NCBI GenBank assembly: GCA_963747535.1
Contig: CAVVFX010000025.1
Location: forward strand, 186,001-250,000
Length of the DNA: 64,000 nt
Direction of reading: 5' to 3'
Origin: CAVVFX01 sp963747535
GTDB taxonomy: Bacteria > Acidobacteriota > Terriglobia > Bryobacterales > Bryobacteraceae
A program made the position numbers and the translations under genes. A model generated the notes under the pieces. It was not told the DNA's origin, ran no database searches, and worked only from the letters and a program-made list of their open reading frames with translations. Shown here one piece after another: positions 16,580 to 26,288 of the stretch (position 1 is its first letter; each line of letters begins with the position of its first letter).

Positions 16580-17388
16580 CGAGTGCTTCGATTCTTCCTC
16601 GGGCGACTCCTCATCGCGGCCGCGATCACGAGAATGGCGGCGAGCATCAGTGCCAGCGTCCCCGGTTCCGGAGCCACTTGGACGAGGGAAACATTATCGA
16701 GCATCACCACCGGCGGTAGCCCCGAGCTGGTGCTATTCGCGTAAAACTGGAGCCACTCGCTTGTGCTGGTTGCCTTGAGTGTCATCACGACGGTATCCCA
16801 CCCGGTGAACGCATGCGAGGGATTGTCGATGACTAGTGAACTCATCACGGTGCCGGCGCCCTGCGTTGAGTTAAAGGTCACGTCCCACCACTCGTCAGTC
16901 GCGCCCGTGGTGCCGTTCTGCTGGCCTGCCGCCATGTCGAAGGTCAGCTGGTATGTGTCTCCAATGGTCAAGCCCGAAACCTTTTGTGCAATCCATGCGC
17001 CGTATGTTCTGTCTCCGTCGATGGCGATGTAGTTTCCCGTGGTAAGAGGATCATCCGAAAATGCCCATAGACCGCAGCAGTTAAATGCCGTGCCGTCCTT
17101 GCCGTGTATCAAGACGGACGCCGCGGTTGCGCCCGTCCCGCAGGTGGTGTTGCAGTCGGATATCCAATCCGCCAGGTTGGAGGTACAAGTGCTGTTCCCG
17201 GTGGCCTGACAGATATATCCTCCACTCGAGCTCAGCGTGTCGCCGGAGACGAACTGTTGGAAGGTGCCGTCCGTCACCAGGTTGGTCGCTGATGCGTTCC
17301 AGGCGCAGCCGGCTGCGATGATCGCCGCCAGCACCCACGCCTGAGGACGCCGCAGGAATTTCAGAAAGAGGAGAGAAGCCAGGTTCAC
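16576..17388 (-). CDS. PEP-CTERM sorting-signal secreted protein
   Basis: The 270-residue protein has an N-terminal leader with a basic region (FLRRPQAWVLAAIIAAGC), a beta-rich body starting NLVTDGTFQQF, and six to eight cysteines in the first half. It ends in VAPEPGTLALMLAAILVIAA followed by an Arg/Lys tail, the PEP-CTERM pattern recognised by exosortases. The body resembles carbohydrate-binding-like secreted domains (DGDRTYGAWIAQKVSGL). It is translationally coupled to the downstream desaturase-like gene. No exosortase is in the window, so processing must rely on one elsewhere. Confidence 0.78.
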   Translation of the reverse strand: MNLASLLFLKFLRRPQAWVLAAIIAAGCAWNASATNLVTDGTFQQFVSGDTLSSSGGYICQATGNSTCTSNLADWISDCNTTCGTGATAASVLIHGKDGTAFNCCGLWAFSDDPLTTGNYIAIDGDRTYGAWIAQKVSGLTIGDTYQLTFDMAAGQQNGTTGATDEWWDVTFNSTQGAGTVMSSLVIDNPSHAFTGWDTVVMTLKATSTSEWLQFYANSTSSGLPPVVMLDNVSLVQVAPEPGTLALMLAAILVIAAAMRSRPRKNRSTR

Positions 17389-17738
17389 CGGTATAGTCTA
17401 ACGGCGGACCTGCGGAACTAACAACGTGGGGTTAGGAACTCAGTAATGTTCGCCGCAGCCTACACCATTCGGGTATCTCCATTGGTTTATGTCCCCCCGA
17501 TGGGACAACGTGGCATTCCGCACTGCATGAAGTGAACCGTCAATCACTTTCACGCTCTTTACTCTCATTTACCTCACCAATTTGTGCTCGCCCAGCGCCG
17601 CGATGAGGGTAACGAACGTAGATATGGCTAGCCGCGTCAAAACGGCCACGGAAGGTCGAGACGGGTCTCCGGACTCCTGATGTCGTGGAAATTAGGATGG
17701 CTCACGACAGGTGGTCGCCGGCTATCGACGTGCTCCCC

Positions 17739-17762
17739 AGCAGGCCAAAGGCCTACTCCACC
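17739..17762. repeat. Short copy of GGCCAAAGGCCTACTCCAC repeat
   Basis: AGCAGGCCAAAGGCCTACTC continues into CACC, the core of the repeat family seen at 2690 and 1341. Confidence 0.55.
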
Positions 17763-17866
17763 AGGGCGTGCGGCTTTTGCCGGAGCAGAAGTAGCAATCG
17801 GAAGGTATTTCGAAACGCCTGTCACCTTGTCCAAAAACATCTCTTCTAAAAAATATTTATTGCAGG

Positions 17867-17894
17867 TTGTTTCTGCCGTTTATTCCGTTATAAT
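17867..17894 (+). promoter_or_regulatory. Candidate promoter of the five-gene operon
   Basis: TTGTTT (17867-17872) and a perfect TATAAT (17889-17894) are spaced by 16 bases. They lie about 110 bases upstream of the first ATG at 18005, leaving a long untranslated leader. Confidence 0.5.
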
Positions 17895-18004
17895 GCTGTG
17901 AAGCAACTAACGGGCGATGGGTTTGGAACAATTTTCTGGGGCGATACCTTTAATTTCCGACTTATTTTCGCGCACTAATCAATAGAGTTCAACAGGAGGA
18001 GAAG

Positions 18005-18490
18005 ATGCCAGCCCTCAACGTGTCTTTATCGGCGGAACAGCTCCAGAAGCGTATGCAGGACAGGCTGGGAGGGTTGAATCCCGCCGCGCCGAACACGGTT
18101 CTGTGGCAGCAGAAGGATAGCACGGCGCTGCTCTATGTCGACAGCGTGCGGGCCAGGCTCGTGCCGGGCTGGCTGGTGTGCGACGCGGACATGCAGTCGG
18201 ACCAGACGGGGCGGCAGACGCTGCAGTTTGTCTACTACCTCGGGATGGCCGGGCAGGGAGACGGGCTGCAGGCTTCGGGCGCGGTTAACGCCGGGAATCC
18301 ACAGGCTTCGCAGTTGGCGGAAGTGTGGGGGGCAACGGTGCAGAGAGTGCTGTGGGATGCGGTGCTGGACGGACTGGAAGCGTTCGTCAGCCAGGTGGCG
18401 GCGAAGTATCCGGGGCAGGCCGTCGCAATTCAGGGGTTTCAGGCGGCGACGGATGCGCTTTCGGCAGTACTGATGGCGGGGGTCAAATAG
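18005..18490 (+). CDS. Uncharacterised small protein, first gene of large-protein operon
   Basis: I do not recognise this 161-residue protein. It has no signal peptide or membrane segment and begins MPALNVSLSAEQLQKRMQDR. The middle is beta-like with aromatic residues (LWQQKDSTALLYVDSV, LVPGWLVCDADM, QFVYYLGMAG) and the end is helical and Ala-rich. An AGGAGGAGA ribosome site is six bases before the ATG, one of the strongest in the window. Its stop directly abuts the ATG of the 1710-residue gene. Position and size would suit an adaptor or chaperone for the large proteins, but that is only inference. Confidence 0.75.
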   Translation: MPALNVSLSAEQLQKRMQDRLGGLNPAAPNTVLWQQKDSTALLYVDSVRARLVPGWLVCDADMQSDQTGRQTLQFVYYLGMAGQGDGLQASGAVNAGNPQASQLAEVWGATVQRVLWDAVLDGLEAFVSQVAAKYPGQAVAIQGFQAATDALSAVLMAGVK

Positions 18491-21400
18491 ATGCCGGATT
18501 TGGACAATAGCCTGCAGGATCTGGCGCACCTGATCGGCCTGCTGAACAGCGACGGCGGGATCAACTGGGCATGGTTCGGGAACCCCGAGGCCTATCTGCT
18601 GGGTACAACCGATCCGTCGCTCATGGCCACGGCGGGTCTGGCGGCGGGGAGCAACCGCGACTATATCGGCCAGTTGCTGCGCGAACTCACCGGCACCGCG
18701 CCGAATACATTAGGGACAGACACGACGCTGGTCGCTCCGTTTGCGTGGGTTCCGGTAAGCACGAACGGCGCACCGGTACGCGTGGGGATCGGTTGGAGCA
18801 AGGGCACGCCCGACGTCGAACTGGCGCTGGGCGCGGACTTTCAGCCAGGTGGCGGCGTGGATCTTGCGCTGCTGGCGAAGCTGATCGGTATCAAGCAGGG
18901 CACGGTCACGCCCCTTTTCAAAGACGCGCTGCTGAGCGGCAAGCTGCCGCCCCCCGACTTTCTGAGCGCGATCTCGATCGAAGGCGATACCACGCCGCTG
19001 CAGCTGACGGTCACGGTCGACGACCTGAACAGCGGCGAATTCAAGCAGACCTTTTCGCCCGCCAGCACGGCGTTTGCATGGGATGCGGTACGGCTGGCGC
19101 TGTTCATCGTCAAGGCGTGGATCCAGAAGAACGCGGCCACTCCGACGTTCGGCGGGTTCGGCACGCAACTTCTGGCGCTGCTGGGAGACCCCGCGACGAC
19201 GCAGTATCCGGTGTTCCCGCTGCTGGACGCGACGACGGCCGGAACCGCGCCGAACTTCAACGGGTGGTGGAATAACTTCCTGCCCGCGGGCGGCACGGCG
19301 GCGAGCGCGCAGGCGCTGCTTTCAAAGCTGGCCGCAATTATCACGGGCGCCCCCAACTCGAAGCTGTTGGCCGCGGCAGGCAGCGCTGCCGCGCCGGCGG
19401 GTTCCCTGTTTTTCCAGTTGCTGACGGGCACGAGCCCCAGCCAGCCGCTGAGCACCTACACGCCGGGCCAGATGGGAGCCGGCGCATGGATCGGCCTCCT
19501 TAATACGGGCGCGGGAGCCTTCACGCTGTCGCTCGACGTGCAGACCGCGACGAACGGAAGCTTCGCGCGCATTCCACTGGTCAACATGGCGGGCGGCGCC
19601 ATCAGCCTGCCTACGCCCACCTCGCCGGATGTGACGTACCTCGCAAGCAATCTGGCGGCTCTCAATGCGGTGTTGCCGTTCAAGATTACCGGGAGCGGCA
19701 GCTCGTTGCAGATTCCGCTCTTCAGCGCCACGCTCAACGCGGAACCGCTCAGCGGTAATTACAGTTTCAACATCAGCATTACAAGCGGCGCGAAGGTGAG
19801 TTTCGGGGTCGCGCTCGCCGGCCTGCCCGCGATTCCGTTTCCACTAGACACGTCGCTCGCGAACGCCCAGACTCTACTGGCCGACCTGGTGGACTGGATC
19901 GTCAAGTTTCTACCGTCGAGCCTGCCGAGCCAGGCGTCGGGTGTGATTACGGCAGCGGGTAGCTTCACTTCGGCGGAGTTGCGCAACCCAGGCGGTACGC
20001 CGCCGATAGGGAATCTGCTTACAGGCATCGCGCTGGCGCTGGCGCCGGCCGGCACGTCGATCAACGTGGTGAATTCCGGCGCGTTCAATTTGTCGGTAGG
20101 ACTCGGCCCGGACCCGGCGAAAAAGGACTCCTATTTCCATGTGATGCCGAATCTTTCCTACGGCCCGATCACGGTGGATCAGATACCGGACTTCCCCATC
20201 GGTATTGGTAAGTTGAGCGGATCGATCGACCTCGGCATCGACAGCGCCAGTCCGTTCAACGGCTTCTCGCTGGGCTTCGGCGATCTGCGGATCGGCGACG
20301 ATAAAGGCGGCGCGACCGGATTGCTGGCCAGCCTGATTCCGAATCTGAAAGACGCGCCGGGGTTCAGCCTGACGCTGGCGTGGACCGCCGCGAGCGGGAT
20401 AAAAGTAACGGGCGGCGGACAGATCCCGTTGCAAGTGACGCTGGGGCCGCTCAATCTGAGCCAGCTGCAGGTGGACGCAAGCGCTTCAGGCCTGAACATC
20501 GGGATCAGCCTGAGTTTCGCGCTGTCGGTGATCACGGTCAATGCTTACGAGTTGGGGCTGAATTTCGATTTCAAGACCGGCATCCCGACGCCCTCTTTGC
20601 AGGGACTGGGGCTGAGCTTCGATGCCGCGGGCATTACGCTCTCCGGAATGTTCCTCAACAACAAGGGCGACTATGTGGGCGGCGCGGCGGTGTCGATTGA
20701 AGACATGTTCAGCCTCTCCGCGCTGGGCGGATACACGCAGCTAGCGGGCGGGCAGGCGTCGATGTTCATCTTCGCGTCGCTCACCGCGCCGCTGGGCGGA
20801 CCGCCGTTCTTCTTCGTCACCGGTATCGCGGGCGGGTTCGGATACAACCGCACGCTTCCCCCGCCGACGTTGATGGGGAATCATCCGTTCTTTAAAATCA
20901 TGAGCGGGGAAATCCAGGTCTCGACGAATCCGAAAGACGGCCTGGCAGCGCTCGACGATCCCAACACGGGTTTCGCGCCAAAGGCGGGCGATTACTGGAT
21001 CGCCGCCGGCGTGCAGTTCATCTCTTTCGGCTTTATTCACGGCAAAGTCATTCTCGCGGTGGGGCTGGGCAAAGACTTCTCCATCGACATCCTCGGGGTG
21101 GCCTCGTTCGGCATCGATCCGGTGGCGTATTTCGAGATCGACATCCTGGTCACGGTGGATAAGGAGAAATTCCTGCTAGTGGCGGGTATGTCGCCCAACA
21201 GCTATCTAATCCATCCGGACATCTTCAATATGTCCGGCGACTTCGCGCTGGGGGCGTGGCACAGCGGTCCGCACCAGGGCGATTTCCTGATATCGATCGG
21301 CGGCTTCCACCCGTATTTCAAGACGCCAAGTTATTACCCGGTAGTGAACCGGATTACGGTCAACGCGACGGTCTTCGGTTTCGTACACCTGACGATTCAG

Positions 21401-23623
21401 TGCTTCTTCGCGTGTACGCCGCAGGCGCTGATGGCCGGCGCTTCGGTGTCGCTCTCGGCTGAGTTCGCGGGTATCGGCGCGGGTCTCGATGTGTACATCG
21501 ACGTTTTTATCCAGTGGGACCCGTTCTTCATTCTGGCCGAGATGGGTGTGGACCTTTGGTTCGACTTCCTGGGGCGGCACGATATCGGGGTGGATCTGCA
21601 GATCCATACGCCGCCATTTGGGGGCGTGGCGCATATCAGCCTGTTCATCATCAGTTTCTCCGTATCCTTCGGCGATAACGACGGCGGCCATCCGACGCTG
21701 GCAGTGGACGATTTCTTCACCAAGCACCTGGCCGTTCCGGCTACGCCTACGGGCGCGGCCAACGATGCCAACGTGGCCATCTTCAATACTGCCTCGCAGG
21801 GCGGCCTGGTACGGGTGGTCTTCACTTCCGGCACGGTGGCCAAGCCCACGGCGGACGCGAGCAAACTGCAGGAAGGCACCGACCCGAACGACCCGGTGCA
21901 GGTTTCGCCGGAGTTCTCTTTCCTGGTGAAGACCAAGCTGCCGCTGTACACGTCCAGCGCGCAGGACAACCTCAGCGGCACGCAACAGGGCGAACTGGCT
22001 ATGACCAGCGACGCTCAACTGGCGTTGTGCGGGGTGGGCGATTTGACTACCACGCTCACCGTTAAACTGACTAACGCTACCGAAAAGAACCCCATCTGGC
22101 TGCCCAATTCCGCACCCGTGAATGAAGAGCAGCCGCAACTGGTGGCATCCTATGGATACTATCCGCTGGCGTACTTCGGCGATGCACCGCTGGTGGCGCA
22201 GGCGGACCAGCAATCGGCGCGGGACGCCATCGCGAACATCGATACCAGCACGCCCGCAATCCAGCTTTGCGACGGCGCGTATTTCAACTTGAATGCGGTG
22301 CCGATCCCGCTGGACTCGCCGATCATGCAGGGTCCGGTCGAGGAACTTTCGGAAGGCACCCAGAACTATCCTTTGCCGCTGGGAGGGCCGCAGTCGACAT
22401 ACCTTCCCAAGGCGGCGCTGAGCTTTTTGGCGAGCGCGGCGGCGCAGGCGGCGGTAGCGAAGAACGTAGCGCAGATCAGGCCGGGGGTAGCGGCAAGTCC
22501 GGTGAAGGGGCGGAGGGTCGCGACGGCCCCGGCGGCTGCGAAACTGGTTTCGACGGCCGCGGGTTTCAATCGCCGGGTGAAAGCGTCGGCGGCGATCGTG
22601 ACGGCGGTGGCCAAGCCTCCGGCGGGCGTGGTCACGATGGCGCCGCCGGCATCGCCGGCAAGACGCGCGGAACTGGCGGGAGTGGGTCTCAACCTCCGGC
22701 CCGCGCGAACGGTCGCAGCGGCGCCCAAGCCTTTGGTTCGAAGCCTGGCCGGCGTTATCCTCCCCGTGGAAGCGGTGCGGATGGTGCTGACCGCGCCCAC
22801 AACGGCTCAGGTTGCGGTGACCACAGTGGCGACCGCGCCGACTACGCCTCAGGTTACGGTGACCTCGGGGCAGGCTGTACATGTAGGGATCTCAGGCGCC
22901 GGCGTGCCGGGCGGGACGCTGACGTTCGCGGGCCAGCAAACGGTGCGCGCCATTTTCAGCACCGCGTTTGGCGAGCCGGTGGCGGACAGTTACATCACGG
23001 GCAACCAGAAGTTGACCCTTCCCCTGCGCTCGCGCAACCTGCTGCTGATCGGGGAAGGTACGCTCACCGGCGCTCCGGCCTCGCTCGGCAGCGTAGGGAC
23101 GGAAGCTTCGACATCGGTGTATGCGGTGGACGCGGGGCAGTTTGCAAGCTACGGCTGCGTACTGCGGGCGCGGTCCAGCATCGCTGCGAAGATTGCTCCC
23201 GGCCAGACGCTGCTGGGCGCGGATTTGCTGGGCGCGGCGGCGGGCTGGTCGGTGCTGTTCCCGGCCGCGGGGAAGTCCGCATGCCTGGTGATCACGATCA
23301 AGCCGGCGGTGGCCAATCCGTCCGCGGCGGCGACGCAGGTGCGCTGGCGCGCGTCGAATGCCACACTGGGCGCGGCTGCGGCCGTGGTCAGTCCGGACCG
23401 GGCGGCTTTCGTGATGGATGCGCAGGCCGTGCAAGCCTGGACGCTCGACGCCGATGTAGGCGCGGACTGGCGGATTGCGAGCATGGTGATGGCGGATATG
23501 GCCGCCGCGGATGCCTTAGCGATTCTGCGAGGCAGTGCCAATTGGAGTTTTGTGGATGATCGCTTTGTCGAACCAGCTTCGCCAATGAACTCGACGGTTA
23601 CCTTGGAGATCGCTAATGCCTGA
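18491..23623 (+). CDS. Giant DUF6603-like protein
   Basis: The 1710-residue protein has no signal peptide and no clear membrane span. Residues 1-550 are Ala/Gly/Thr-rich with alternating hydrophobic strands. Residues about 560-1065 resemble DUF6603: repeated amphipathic strand pairs (LGFGDLRIGDDKGG, YVGGAAVSIEDMFSLSALGG) and very hydrophobic aromatic strands (FFFVTGIAGGFGYN, GVDLQIHTPPFGGVAHISLF). Residues about 1316-1458 form an Ala/Pro/Thr/Val linker, followed by a separate 250-residue C-terminal domain. The long run of Gly-rich strands could build an elongated beta structure. It starts on the base after the previous stop and overlaps the next gene by eight bases. DUF6603 is assigned from memory of the family. 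Function unknown. Confidence 0.8.
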   Translation: MPDLDNSLQDLAHLIGLLNSDGGINWAWFGNPEAYLLGTTDPSLMATAGLAAGSNRDYIGQLLRELTGTAPNTLGTDTTLVAPFAWVPVSTNGAPVRVGIGWSKGTPDVELALGADFQPGGGVDLALLAKLIGIKQGTVTPLFKDALLSGKLPPPDFLSAISIEGDTTPLQLTVTVDDLNSGEFKQTFSPASTAFAWDAVRLALFIVKAWIQKNAATPTFGGFGTQLLALLGDPATTQYPVFPLLDATTAGTAPNFNGWWNNFLPAGGTAASAQALLSKLAAIITGAPNSKLLAAAGSAAAPAGSLFFQLLTGTSPSQPLSTYTPGQMGAGAWIGLLNTGAGAFTLSLDVQTATNGSFARIPLVNMAGGAISLPTPTSPDVTYLASNLAALNAVLPFKITGSGSSLQIPLFSATLNAEPLSGNYSFNISITSGAKVSFGVALAGLPAIPFPLDTSLANAQTLLADLVDWIVKFLPSSLPSQASGVITAAGSFTSAELRNPGGTPPIGNLLTGIALALAPAGTSINVVNSGAFNLSVGLGPDPAKKDSYFHVMPNLSYGPITVDQIPDFPIGIGKLSGSIDLGIDSASPFNGFSLGFGDLRIGDDKGGATGLLASLIPNLKDAPGFSLTLAWTAASGIKVTGGGQIPLQVTLGPLNLSQLQVDASASGLNIGISLSFALSVITVNAYELGLNFDFKTGIPTPSLQGLGLSFDAAGITLSGMFLNNKGDYVGGAAVSIEDMFSLSALGGYTQLAGGQASMFIFASLTAPLGGPPFFFVTGIAGGFGYNRTLPPPTLMGNHPFFKIMSGEIQVSTNPKDGLAALDDPNTGFAPKAGDYWIAAGVQFISFGFIHGKVILAVGLGKDFSIDILGVASFGIDPVAYFEIDILVTVDKEKFLLVAGMSPNSYLIHPDIFNMSGDFALGAWHSGPHQGDFLISIGGFHPYFKTPSYYPVVNRITVNATVFGFVHLTIQCFFACTPQALMAGASVSLSAEFAGIGAGLDVYIDVFIQWDPFFILAEMGVDLWFDFLGRHDIGVDLQIHTPPFGGVAHISLFIISFSVSFGDNDGGHPTLAVDDFFTKHLAVPATPTGAANDANVAIFNTASQGGLVRVVFTSGTVAKPTADASKLQEGTDPNDPVQVSPEFSFLVKTKLPLYTSSAQDNLSGTQQGELAMTSDAQLALCGVGDLTTTLTVKLTNATEKNPIWLPNSAPVNEEQPQLVASYGYYPLAYFGDAPLVAQADQQSARDAIANIDTSTPAIQLCDGAYFNLNAVPIPLDSPIMQGPVEELSEGTQNYPLPLGGPQSTYLPKAALSFLASAAAQAAVAKNVAQIRPGVAASPVKGRRVATAPAAAKLVSTAAGFNRRVKASAAIVTAVAKPPAGVVTMAPPASPARRAELAGVGLNLRPARTVAAAPKPLVRSLAGVILPVEAVRMVLTAPTTAQVAVTTVATAPTTPQVTVTSGQAVHVGISGAGVPGGTLTFAGQQTVRAIFSTAFGEPVADSYITGNQKLTLPLRSRNLLLIGEGTLTGAPASLGSVGTEASTSVYAVDAGQFASYGCVLRARSSIAAKIAPGQTLLGADLLGAAAGWSVLFPAAGKSACLVITIKPAVANPSAAATQVRWRASNATLGAAAAVVSPDRAAFVMDAQAVQAWTLDADVGADWRIASMVMADMAAADALAILRGSANWSFVDDRFVEPASPMNSTVTLEIANA

Positions 23624-25256
23624 GCAAGAATATCGAATTTACAGCAGCATCGATCCGATCGCACATGCCGGCGATACGGTCACCATCGACGTATCGCAGA
23701 CGCTCACGCCGAAGGGCGGCAGCGCCGCGCTGCTGCACACGTCGGGGCCAACCGTTGAAGTACAGATCCAGGGCCCGCAGGTGCAGCTGTCGGAAGCGGA
23801 TATCGCCGGCGTTTATCCGGCGCCGGGGAGCACCACTTCACCCGATAATTATCTGCCTCACATCGCGCTGTCGAGGCGCACGCTGCCGTGGGAGCGGGTT
23901 GGCCCGGGGACGGGAGCGCCGTGGCTCGCGGTGCTGTTGCTGACGGACGCGGACATGCGGATCACCGAATCGCCGCTGCTTATGCAGGTGGAAGCGGTGA
24001 CGACGACCGCCGCAATCAAAAGCGTGGGACCGCAGCAGCCACCCGTAATGCAGCAGTACATTCAGGGCAGCCTCACGCCTCAGGCGATCCAGGTGCAGAG
24101 CCTGCAGCCCGCGGGGCAGGATCCGAACACCTACAAGCAACTGATCAAGATTCCCGGCATCACGGCGGGCACGACGATCAATACTCTCGCCATCCCCGCG
24201 GCCACGCTGAAGATGCTGCTGCCGGAGAAGCCGGCCGATCTGGCGCTGCTGTGCAACGCGAAGGAAGTCATCGCTCCAGGCACGAATGGCAATACCGGGA
24301 TGTATACGGCGATCGTGGTCGGCAACCGGTTGCCGGATGCAGGCGACGGAAGCACTCCGGCGGCGCTGCACACGGCTGCGCTGGTTTCGCTCGAACAGCG
24401 CGACGACATCTCGACGAGATTCGGCAACAACGAGTTCATCAACGTGGTGGTGCTGCACTCATGGACGTTTACGCCCAGCAAAGGCGGCGACTTCGAGGAG
24501 GTCTGCCAGATGATCCGGTACGGTCCCAACGGGGGCGTGCAGCGCTTTGGCAATCTGCCGCAGGAATTAATTGCGCCGGCGACCTCACCGCTGCCGGGAG
24601 GGTTCGTCTCCGCGCTCGATGCCGACGGATACCTGATTCAACCGCTGCAGCACGCGGAGGCGGGGAACGTAGTGTGGCGCGGCCCTCTCCGGCCGTTTCC
24701 ACCGCCGCAGCGCAGCCCGGGCGTGGCGATTCGATCCGCGCCCGAACAGTGGACTAATGAGCCGGCGGGCACGAAGCTGGACTATTCGCACGCGACGGCG
24801 TTCGAACTGGGTAAGCTGCTGGCGATTGCGAATGCGGGTATCCGGGAAGACCTGCGTGAACTTCACGAGGTGTTCAGTTTACCGGACAAATATTTCGTGC
24901 CCGAGGCGAGTCTGCCGGCGGCACTGCAGCGCCCGTACTGGGGCATCGATCAGGGGCAAAGCGTCGATACCGCGGAGTCGCAGTTGAACACCGCGCTCGA
25001 AAACCCGTGGCAGATGGGCAGCCAGGCCATGATCGGGATGCCCGGCGCGCAGGGCAAGGGCGATTTCACCGGAGTGTCGGCCATCGCGGAGGCCAACGGC
25101 TGGGTGAACTCGGTGACCGCGGAACTGAATCTGGCGGCATCGCAGGCGGCTGGACAGCCAGCCGCCGGGGGGCTGATCGATACCACCGCGGCGGAGGCGA
25201 CGCTTAGCGCCAGCCTGATTGAGCAGTTTCCGGAATTGGTGAATGCGACTTCCTGA
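23616..25256 (+). CDS. Uncharacterised 546-residue protein of the large-protein operon
   Basis: The ATG at 23616 overlaps the previous gene by eight bases and has GGAGA upstream. The N-terminal 100 residues look like a beta-sandwich (RIYSSIDPIAHAGDTVTIDV, TVEVQIQGPQVQLSEADIAG, YLPHIALSRRTLPWERVGPG). Further conserved-looking segments are GAPWLAVLLLTDAD, NEFINVVVLHSWTFT and GGFVSALDADGYL. The C-terminal third is helical. No signal peptide, membrane span, cysteine pattern or catalytic motif is evident. The LPHIALSRRTLPWER..PWLALLL layout recalls uncharacterised bacterial proteins found in similar clusters, from memory only. A structural role beside the DUF6603 protein is a guess. Confidence 0.75.
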   Translation: MPEQEYRIYSSIDPIAHAGDTVTIDVSQTLTPKGGSAALLHTSGPTVEVQIQGPQVQLSEADIAGVYPAPGSTTSPDNYLPHIALSRRTLPWERVGPGTGAPWLAVLLLTDADMRITESPLLMQVEAVTTTAAIKSVGPQQPPVMQQYIQGSLTPQAIQVQSLQPAGQDPNTYKQLIKIPGITAGTTINTLAIPAATLKMLLPEKPADLALLCNAKEVIAPGTNGNTGMYTAIVVGNRLPDAGDGSTPAALHTAALVSLEQRDDISTRFGNNEFINVVVLHSWTFTPSKGGDFEEVCQMIRYGPNGGVQRFGNLPQELIAPATSPLPGGFVSALDADGYLIQPLQHAEAGNVVWRGPLRPFPPPQRSPGVAIRSAPEQWTNEPAGTKLDYSHATAFELGKLLAIANAGIREDLRELHEVFSLPDKYFVPEASLPAALQRPYWGIDQGQSVDTAESQLNTALENPWQMGSQAMIGMPGAQGKGDFTGVSAIAEANGWVNSVTAELNLAASQAAGQPAAGGLIDTTAAEATLSASLIEQFPELVNATS

Positions 25257-25265
25257 GGGAAAAAC

Positions 25266-26288
25266 ATGTACGCGAAAATGAACACGCAATCGGGCGCGGC
25301 ACTGGTGGCCGCGGATCTGAGCAACTTCGCAGTAGCGGGCGACGCGAACGATGGACTTACAGTCGACACGGCGAAGCTCGCGTTTCCCGCCACGGCGACC
25401 ATGCCGGGACGGCTGTACGACTGGTTGACCGACCTGCGGCTGCTGCGCAACGTGCCGATCGATTACCTGGTGCCGGACAGTGCGCTGCTGCCCGCCGAAT
25501 CGATTCGCTTCTTCCACGTCGACCCGACTTGGGTGGACCGGATCATCGACGGCGTGTTCTCGGCCGCCAATACCGGGACCGTGGATATCACCTACTCGGC
25601 GGGGATGTTGGAATCGGTGCGAGCCACGCTGGACCAGAGCCTGGAAACGCTGGCGCAGAATGCGGTGGCGGGTTCGAAATGGACGCCGGCCGACGGGATG
25701 ACGGGAATGCTGATCCGTTCGGAACTGGTGCGGCGATGGCCCGACGTGGTGGTGAGAGCCTACACAGGCGACGACGAGTCTACGACAGAAATGCCGATCC
25801 TGCGGGCGGAGCCGATTTCGAAGGATGTCTACATCGCGCTCTTCGCGGGCACGCCGGCGCTGGTGCAACTGCGCGAGCCACATGTGGGTGTGCGCTTCGG
25901 GGCTGAGATCGTGGAAAGCGATAAGACGCTCGAAACTTATCAGGTAGAGAAACGAGACACGAACGGCAACGTGGTACTGGTGCCGAACTCGGCGAATGCG
26001 CAGCAGATCACCTTCAAACTGCTGGCCGGGCGCGTGGTGCCGGTAACGGCGGTCGGAAACGATGCGCGCACGGTGGCGATCGAGCTATTGCGGCCGCCGT
26101 ACGTTCAGCAGTTCGGAAATTCGATTATCGAGCAGTCGAGCGGCAAGCCCGTGACATCGGTGCAGCAGGAAGCGGCCGGGTACAGTCCGAACCCGCCGTT
26201 GCAGCTGGTTTTAGGACCGCTGCATTTCGCGAATCTAACGTCGCTCGCGGCGCGCGCCTCCGCGTTAAAAGGATTGGGGAAAAGCTAA
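25266..26288 (+). CDS. Uncharacterised 340-residue protein of the large-protein operon
   Basis: It starts nine bases after the previous stop, with GAGGGA just ahead of the ATG, and its TAA overlaps the next ATG (TAATG). The most distinctive stretch is NVPIDYLVPDSALLPAESIR, then FFHVDPTWVDRIIDGVFSA, which reads as a conserved core. A beta-rich C-terminal half follows (VVVRAYTGDDESTTEMPILR, VGVRFGAEIVES, PPLQLVLGPLHF). There is no export signal. I do not recognise a named family. The D/W-rich core could be a binding or assembly surface. Confidence 0.75.
   Translation: MYAKMNTQSGAALVAADLSNFAVAGDANDGLTVDTAKLAFPATATMPGRLYDWLTDLRLLRNVPIDYLVPDSALLPAESIRFFHVDPTWVDRIIDGVFSAANTGTVDITYSAGMLESVRATLDQSLETLAQNAVAGSKWTPADGMTGMLIRSELVRRWPDVVVRAYTGDDESTTEMPILRAEPISKDVYIALFAGTPALVQLREPHVGVRFGAEIVESDKTLETYQVEKRDTNGNVVLVPNSANAQQITFKLLAGRVVPVTAVGNDARTVAIELLRPPYVQQFGNSIIEQSSGKPVTSVQQEAAGYSPNPPLQLVLGPLHFANLTSLAARASALKGLGKS

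Larger units (their letters stand above)
17389..18004. other. Intergenic leader of the five-gene operon
   Basis: 616 bases lie between divergent transcription units. No gene is convincing. It holds one short repeat copy (17739-17762) and a promoter candidate (17867-17894). The last 150 bases are AT-rich relative to the flanks. Confidence 0.4.

Noticed and set aside
21206..22882. 558-codon open frame on the minus strand
   Set aside because: Antisense to the giant DUF6603-like gene; Arg/His-rich translation typical of GC-rich shadow frames and no ribosome site.
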